Source of the DNA: Asterias rubens
Lineage: Eukaryota > Echinodermata > Asteroidea > Forcipulatida > Asteriidae
DNA length: 64,000 nt
Assembly (NCBI RefSeq): GCF_902459465.1
Contig: NC_047069.1
Location: 2,790,001 to 2,854,000 of the forward strand
Reading direction: 5' to 3'
This document shows, piece after piece, positions 58,756 through 64,000 of this stretch (position 1 is the stretch's first letter; every line of letters begins with the position of its first letter). A program made the translations under genes and the position numbers. The notes beneath the pieces are model-generated. The model ran no database searches. It saw nothing but the letters and a program-made list of their open reading frames with translations, and was not told where the DNA came from.

Positions 58756-59170
58756 GGCATGGTAGGCACCAGGGGGGGGGGGGGTGGATCGAATGGCGAC
58801 TAGGCCGGAAGTAGGTGAGGAGACGAAGCTGAATAGGCCTCATCCCTCGCCTGCAAAAATTGATTAAATCCACCATGCTGGCTATAAGGCCCAGGAATCT
58901 GAGCCAGGCCAGCTTCAGTGCCACTGTTGCCCGAGGGAAAAAGGGCAGTGCCACGCATTGACGCAAGTTCAAAACCTGGTCCACTGATGGGCGGGCCAGC
59001 TCCTTCTGAAAGTCGAGGGCCGCACCGATGAAGATGGGCACCTGAGAGGGGATTGGGTGCGATTTCTCGTCTGTCACCAAGAACCCCAAGTTGGGCGTGA
59101 GGTGTCAAGTTATCTTGAGCGCCGCTGCCGTCGCCTCCCTGGACCGACCCACGATTAACCAAATGCGAGG
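58748..59170 (-). pseudogene. DIRS reverse transcriptase, C-terminal part only
   Basis: Minus-strand frame with LGFLVTDEKSHPIPSQ, ARPSVDQVL and FLGLIASMVDLINFC, the post-catalytic palm/thumb of DIRS reverse transcriptase. Just upstream (59,120-59,170) the sequence resembles the region after the catalytic aspartates, but the motif itself is disrupted and a stop is present. The fingers and N-terminal palm are missing. Confidence 0.8.
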
Positions 59171-59214
59171 TGATGGAAAATCATCACCCCTCGTCTCCAA
59201 AGTGCTGCCCAATC

Positions 59215-60012
59215 AGCCCCAGCTACTTCGCCTGTGGCGTGGAGGCCTGTGGTTTCCTCAGGTCCATCCTGTTCGTGGCATTAAGGCGTTTAGCCTTGGA
59301 CTCCATGGACTCCTGAAAATTACCCGCAAACAGGACTTTCCCCATCAGAGGGAGCGCATCGAAACGCTTGTCGTGCCCCGCGGACGGGAGACAAAAAACC
59401 ATCTTAGACGTGCAGCCGTGAGTCCCTCTTCCCGACTACCTCTTCCATTTTCCTTTGGGCTTTGTCTGCAAAGGGAAATTGGGAAGGAGCTGTCCCCCTA
59501 TTGGCGGCAAGTCTATCTGATGCCGAGTCTGGTAGAACTGGGTTCGGAAAATATGTATCGAAGTCCACCGTGGGGAATCGATAATAAGTCTCCGCCCACT
59601 TGGAGTAAGTATTCCCAAATGGTCGCGAACATAATGCCCTCGATACGGTCACTGCAGAGACGATCGAGTGGCATAGCTGGAAAATTATTCCCGCTCCGCA
59701 GAGTCGGGCCTGTCCTCCACTTGAATGATTGTCGTTCAGCAGGAGGATCCTCAGATTGGTGCTCTTGTACCCAAGTGCGTGACTGTCCATCCTGCCCCGC
59801 GCCACCCCACGTAAGATCGTGTGTGGTAGGTGCGGAGCAGTGGCTGTGAGGGGAGGCCGGTGCACAGCTAACCAAGCCCTTGGGGCCTCCCTGACCTGAG
59901 TGTACCCAGTCGTGACCGGAATGGTCGGGCTGGATGTACAGGCCCGGTTGGGCAAAATTCTTAACCTCATGGCGGCTGGAAGTGTGGCCATGAGGGTCTG
60001 AAAAGCTGTCAT
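59215..60012 (-). pseudogene. DIRS gag-like region
   Basis: A 202-codon minus-strand frame (60,012-59,404) includes FPFADKAQRKMEEVVGKRD. The next segment reads LPLMGKVLFAGNFQESMESK (59,350-59,285) in another frame, so at least one shift separates them. These phrases are typical of DIRS gag-like proteins. The opposite strand has a longer, 252-codon frame (59,091-59,849), which I regard as antisense. Confidence 0.65.
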
Positions 60013-60059
60013 GAAATCGTCTCGGGATACTGACTCGTTATCCTGGAGACGCCTGACCC

Positions 60060-60160
60060 TGTGGGAGCCAAGCCAAATTTTTTTTTTTTTTTTTTTTTTA
60101 ATTTTTTTATTATTATTTTTTTATTTTTTTATTTTATTTATTTATAATTATTTCACCTGG
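60060..60160. repeat. T-rich low-complexity tract inside the DIRS element
   Basis: About 100 bp of T with scattered A, in a GC-rich context, marking the left edge of the duplicated 664-bp unit. Confidence 0.8.
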
Positions 60161-60166
60161 GTGAAC

Positions 60167-61370
60167 AACGGGTAAACCCGAAGACGAGGGCGGGCCCAGT
60201 GAGCGGGGTTTGCCGGGGGACTCCCAGCTACCCTGCTCCATGTAAACAATCCTTCAACCCATTACATTGCAAGCGCCCCACAGCCCATGGCGTGGGCAGG
60301 TGATAATCGGGTAAGGCGGCCCTGCAAAAGCCCGTCAACGACCGTCGTGGGGGAACCCACGTGGTCAGCGAGGGCCAGGTAAGCCGAGCCGTGTGGAGAG
60401 GGGGATGCCCTCCGGCTGCAGCAACCCCAAGGCCGGGTCGAGAGAGGGCACGGTGCGCTCCGGATTGGAGCCACCCCTAGCCCTACTTCTTCTAGTTACC
60501 GCCCCAGCACCAGCTTTCTTTGTCTTGCTTGGGCGTTTAACCTTCGATTGAGTAGACCATGGAGGAACAATTAGGAATTAATCTTTCGCCATGGGTAGAC
60601 CCACGCACACTGCTGACCAGAGAAGTGGAACGGAAGTCTCCCCTCCTTGGGAGGTCCGCCAGCCGGCGCAGCCGACTGAGGCTACGGGGGCCGGTTGAAT
60701 GGCTTGCCTTTCTGGGAGCCAGACATAGACGCGTCAGATCGCTTGACGGTGAATGTCGGGCGTGACGGTCTTTCTTGGTATTCTGTCTTTTGTGCAAATA
60801 TCGGTCCCAGGTCGAATCTGAGGCCCAAGTAACGGGTAAAACCAGAAGAGGAGGGCGGGCCCTGTGAGCGGGGTGTGCCAGGGGACTCCCAGCTACCGAC
60901 TCCACGTCACCAATCCTTCTACCCATCGCAAGCGCACCACCGCATATGGCGCGGGCGGGTGTCGATCGGGTAGGGTGGCCTCGCAAAGGCCCATCAACGA
61001 CCGTCGTGGGGGAACCCACGTGGTCGCGAGGGCTGGGTTCACTGAGCCGTGTGGACGGGGGGAATCCCTCCAGCTGCAGTGACCCCGAGGCTCGAGAGAG
61101 GGCGCGGTGCTCTCCGGAACGGAGTTACCTTTAGCCCTACCTCTCTTGGTCGCCGCCCAGGCACTAGTTTTCTTGGACTTGCCGGGGCGCTTGACCTTAG
61201 ATTGTGTGGACCCACGTATGCTGATCGAAGAGGGGGAGCGGGAAGGCTCCCTCCTTGGTCAGTGGGTCCCCCAGCCGACGCAGCCGACTGAGGCTGCGGG
61301 GCCGGTTGAAGGGCTAGCCCAGCGACGGAGTGTCACCGGCGCAGCCCTCCGAGGGCTCCGACTGTCCCGG
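60167..61370. repeat. 664-bp tandem duplication in the DIRS 5' part
   Basis: Unit 1 from 60,167 and unit 2 from 60,831 share, in order, GAGGGCGGGCCC, GGGGACTCCCAGCTACC, AACGACCGTCGTGGGGGAAC, CCGAGCCGTGTGG / ACTGAGCCGTGTGG, CGCAGCCGACTGAGGCT. Identity is about 80-85%, so the duplication is older than the 147-bp one or came with the element. Confidence 0.85.
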
Positions 61371-61603
61371 GGGAATGGACGTACCCCCAGTTCCAACAGT
61401 CGGAGCCCTCCCCAATTTCCATTGAACTACTCATTTATAACGATCTTTATCTAAAACACTTCAACTAAACAACAACTCTACTATCTTCAATCTCAGTCTT
61501 TATTTCAAATCTCAGCAATAAAGGTAAGGTGTTTTTATTTCATTTTAAAAATGGTAAACTGTTTGACACAGAATTATTTACGTCCTCACCCAACTGTGGC
61601 TAA

Positions 61604-61762
61604 GAGAAAAGAGGAAGACTTTGTGTCAAGCATGTCATGGGGCATTGTGGGTAGGACCGTGGAGGGCGCTTTTGTGTGTAAAGTCTTAGCAATATTGCCT
61701 GGCGGCATAGGGAATATGCAAATTAGTAATTCGACTCTACCGGTAAGTAGAGTGAAGTAGAC
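61604..61762. mobile_element. DIRS right terminal inverted repeat
   Basis: The segment from AGGAAGACTTTGTGTCAAGC to the terminus is the reverse complement of 56,238-56,390 for about 150 bp. Its outer 50 bp match 56,507-56,562 inverted. The host sequence TTCAAGGTTTGAAATATT resumes at 61,763, as at 13,272 in copy A. Confidence 0.85.
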
Positions 61763-62282
61763 TTCAAGGTTTGAAATATTTTTTTCACAAACTTTGTGAA
61801 GAATCTGTTTGATGTGTGTGGGTTGTGTGTATGCGCACGCACTTAGATTACGAGCCAGCTGGTTATAATTACTGGTCATTATCAAAGGTTTATACACCCC
61901 AACGTGAAGCGCTCTCAATCAAATGGAATAGCAAAACTGTCTGAGGTATTTATGAATGCCTAATTAATGCCTATCACACATCAGTGTTTTGGTTAAACCC
62001 ATCAACCTAAAATTAAAGTTAAAGTTATAATATCTTTCCGGGTATTTGTCCAAACTCTTAAATTCTTTACTATTGTGTCCAGAACAAATAATGTACCTAT
62101 GCCTTAGATGTAATTAACATTTGATCAAAGCTAAACATGAAATGCCAAGAGAGTATTAAAACAGAAATGACAAATTAAATATACATAAGTCTTGTTTATG
62201 CCAGTAACACAAAACTGTTTTCTTCAATAAACTTTAAATAAATGTTGAGACTTGTATAACAAAAGATGGTGTACATGTAAAG

Positions 62283-63090
62283 TTCAACCCCAAGGAGTCT
62301 ACAAGACACCCAGACACCCCTCTGAATAACACCATGACATGAGGCACATGTAAACTGAAGATGAGATTGAGTTTCTTAATTCAAACCAAGGAGTCTACAA
62401 GACACCCAGACACCCCTCTGACTAACACCATGACATGAGGCACATGTAAACTGAAGATGAGGTTGAGTTTCTAAATTCAAACCAAGGAGTCTACAAGACA
62501 CCCAGACACCCCTCTGACTAACACCATGACATGAGGCACATGTAAACTGAAGATGAGATTGAGTTTCTAAATTCAAACCAAGGAGTCAACAAGACACCGA
62601 GACACCCCTCTGACTAACACCATGACATGAGGCACATGTAAACTGAAGATGAGATTGAGTTTCTAAATTCAAACCAAGTAGTCTACAAGACACACAGACA
62701 CCCCTCTGACTAACACCATGACATGAGGCACATGTAAACTGAAGATGAGATTGAGTTTCTAAATTCAAACCAAGGAGTCTACAAGACACCCAGACACCCC
62801 TCTGACTAACACCATGACATGAGGCACAAGTAAACTGAAGATGAGGTTGAGTTTCTAAAATCAAACCAGGGAGTCTACAAGACACCCAGACACCCCTCTG
62901 ACTAACACCATGACATGAGGCACATGTAAACTGAAGATGAGATTGAGTTTCTAAATTCAAACCAAGGAGTCTACAAGACACCCAGACACCCCTCTGACTA
63001 ACACCATGACATGAGGCACATGTAAACTGAAGACGAGGTTGAGTTTCTAAATTCAAACCAGAGAGTCTACACGACACCCATGCAAACCTC
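62283..63090 (-). repeat. 96-bp minisatellite, about 8 units, open on the minus strand (copy B)
   Basis: Units start at 62,283, 62,381, 62,477, 62,573, 62,669, 62,765, 62,861, 62,957 and 63,053. Because 96 is a multiple of three, the minus strand reads a 32-residue repeat with CASCHGVSQRGVWVSC at its core, uninterrupted for 163 codons (62,586-63,077). The array lies in the first intron of TRIM gene B and has only two units in copy A. I therefore read it as a noncoding minisatellite whose length happens to preserve frame. A cysteine-rich repeat peptide cannot be fully excluded. Confidence 0.9.
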
Positions 63091-63251
63091 TGATTTAAAA
63101 CAAAAAAGTTGCCTGTGAATTAATAACTTTTTAACAAAGCTGAGTACATTGATAAAGGCTAATTGCTGACATAAATAAATAGTTACATGTAGGCCTATCA
63201 AAGCCCAGAGTTTTGAGAAAAGGTTTAATTTTTTTAATGATTTGTACTTAC

Positions 63252-63508
63252 CTCTGTACCTTGTCGCTGTGTACTGTAAACACTGTCAAATATCGCTGCT
63301 CACAGCTATGCGTACTACTGAGGTCTTCTCACGAACAATGTTCCAAGCAAAAATGGCGCTGGCGACAAATTGTTTTACCTTTTGACTCCAAGAGTCATGT
63401 AGCAGATATTTACAAAAGGTCCCTAGAGTTGGATGTCTGGTACAGCCGGGTACAGCAAATAAAGAACAAACAATCCAGTAGTGGACTTTCAACTCGGTAC
63501 ATCCATGA
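63252..63508 (-). promoter_or_regulatory. Probable 5' UTR exon and core promoter of TRIM-NHL gene B
   Basis: Same structure as 14,154-14,410: donor ACAGAG|GTAAGTAC at 63,252 and a YY1-like AAAATGGCGCTGGCG at about 63,350-63,364. If it serves gene B, the first intron is 7.4 kb and spans the DIRS element and the expanded minisatellite. Confidence 0.42.
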
Positions 63509-63511
63509 AGT

Positions 63512-63896
63512 TTAAAGGCACTGGACACTATTGGTAATTACTGAAAATAATTGGTAGCATAAAAATTTACTTGGTAACAACCAATGGTGAGCTGTTGATA
63601 GTATAAAACATTGTGAGAAACGGCTCCCTCTGAAAAACGTAGTGTTCAAGAAAGAAGCAACTTTCCACAAATTTGATTTTGAGACCTCAGATTAAGAATT
63701 CAAGGTCTCGAAATCAACCGTCTCAACGCACACAACTTCGTGTGACAAGGGTGTTTTTTCTTTTATTATTATCTTGCAACTTCGACAATTAATTGAGCTT
63801 AAATTTCCACAGGTTTGTTTTTGTATGCATATCTTGAGATACACCAAGTGAGAAGATTGGTCTTTGACAATTACCAATAGTGTCCAGTGTCTTTAA
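63512..63896. mobile_element. MITE, GGACACTATTGG family (copy B of 14,414)
   Basis: Same insertion as 14,414-14,799. Confidence 0.85.
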
Positions 63897-64000
63897 AAGA
63901 CTTGAAGCTAAACCTATTGTGGTGTGTTTGTACATGAACTTATGTACCCTTGCTGTTTGCCTGCGCTGTGCAACAACATTTGTGATCTATCACATGTATA

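Larger units (their letters stand above)
56507..61762 (-). mobile_element. Degenerate DIRS-type tyrosine-recombinase retrotransposon
   Basis: About 5.25 kb, more GC-rich than the flanks, with inverted termini. The left end AGTCTACTTCACTCTACT at 56,507 is matched by the inverse at 61,762, followed by ACCGGTAGAGTCGAATTACT on both sides. Minus-strand order is gag-like, reverse transcriptase (C-terminal part only), RNase H, then tyrosine recombinase, as in DIRS1-like elements. No TSD is visible, in line with recombinase-mediated integration. The element carries frameshifts, an RT deletion and two internal tandem duplications, so it is inactive. It is absent from copy A and therefore arrived after duplication. 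Confidence 0.88.
55883..63251 (-). other. First intron of TRIM-NHL gene B with nested insertions
   Basis: Inferred by analogy with gene A (donor at 63,251, acceptor at 55,883). It contains a SINE, the foldback sequence, the DIRS element and the eight-unit 96-bp minisatellite. The DIRS coding strand is the same as that of the host gene. Confidence 0.5.
43729..63990 (+). repeat. Segmental duplication, copy B
   Basis: Direct-orientation partner of 1-14,895. The junction at 43,729 is sharp: the sequence before it is not found before copy A inside this window. Copy B carries two insertions that copy A lacks: a LINE 3' fragment at about 51,893-52,172, and the foldback plus DIRS element at 56,204-61,762. 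It lacks about 185 bp that copy A has at 6,590-6,775. The 225 bp of copy A at 13,047-13,271 are replaced in copy B by the 5.5-kb insertion. Confidence 0.95.

Noticed and set aside
59091..59849. A 252-codon plus-strand frame
   Set aside because: It is antisense to the DIRS gag-like and reverse transcriptase remnants, whose family motifs lie on the minus strand.

Overview
The window is metazoan nuclear DNA: AT-rich, full of short introns with GT/AG borders, tRNA-derived SINEs, MITEs with TTAA target duplications, minisatellites and one DIRS-type retrotransposon. The only confidently coding loci are two RING/B-box/coiled-coil/NHL (TRIM-NHL) genes on the minus strand. The repeat families and the TRIM-NHL duplication suggest a marine invertebrate deuterostome. 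I favour an echinoderm, perhaps a sea star, because the 390-bp MITE family resembles asteroid repeats I remember. I could not check that assignment.

Layout. (1) 1-14.9 kb is copy A of a large direct segmental duplication. It carries exons of an unidentified coiled-coil protein, SINEs and MITEs, TRIM-NHL gene A (coding exons 12,700-11,443 and 10,605-9,989) and its probable 5' UTR exon near 14.15-14.4 kb. (2) 15-18.9 kb is a single-copy region with one good candidate minus-strand exon, SINEs and an old 1-kb duplication. (3) 18.97-25.5 kb is a G-run-rich satellite region made of two ~1.1-kb blocks and about 16 diverged units of a ~150-bp repeat. (4) 25.5-31.3 kb is mostly unassigned, with possible first exons and MITEs. 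(5) 31.2-33.9 kb and 34.9-38.4 kb are two clusters of degenerate, locally duplicated sequence; the second has a ~1-kb period and one nearly invariant block. (6) 38.4-43.7 kb holds SINEs and unassigned DNA. (7) 43,729 to the end is copy B of the duplication, with TRIM-NHL gene B and coiled-coil exons that are frameshifted.

Copies A and B are otherwise collinear. They differ in minisatellite copy number (110-bp array about 8.5 units against 3.5; 96-bp array about 2 against 8). Copy B also has a LINE 3' fragment (51.9-52.2 kb) and a rearranged DIRS element with an adjoining foldback sequence (56.2-61.8 kb). The DIRS insertion lies in the first intron of gene B and lengthens it from about 1.4 to 7.4 kb.

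The most interesting signal is the divergence of the two TRIM-NHL proteins. By hand I count about 64 replacements in 624 residues, clustered in the RING start and propeller blades. The intron between the coding exons differs at only about 2-3% of bases, and silent changes are few. This suggests diversifying selection or patchy gene conversion, as might be expected of a recognition or innate-immunity receptor-ligase. I found no CRISPR array, rRNA gene, bona fide tRNA gene or operon.
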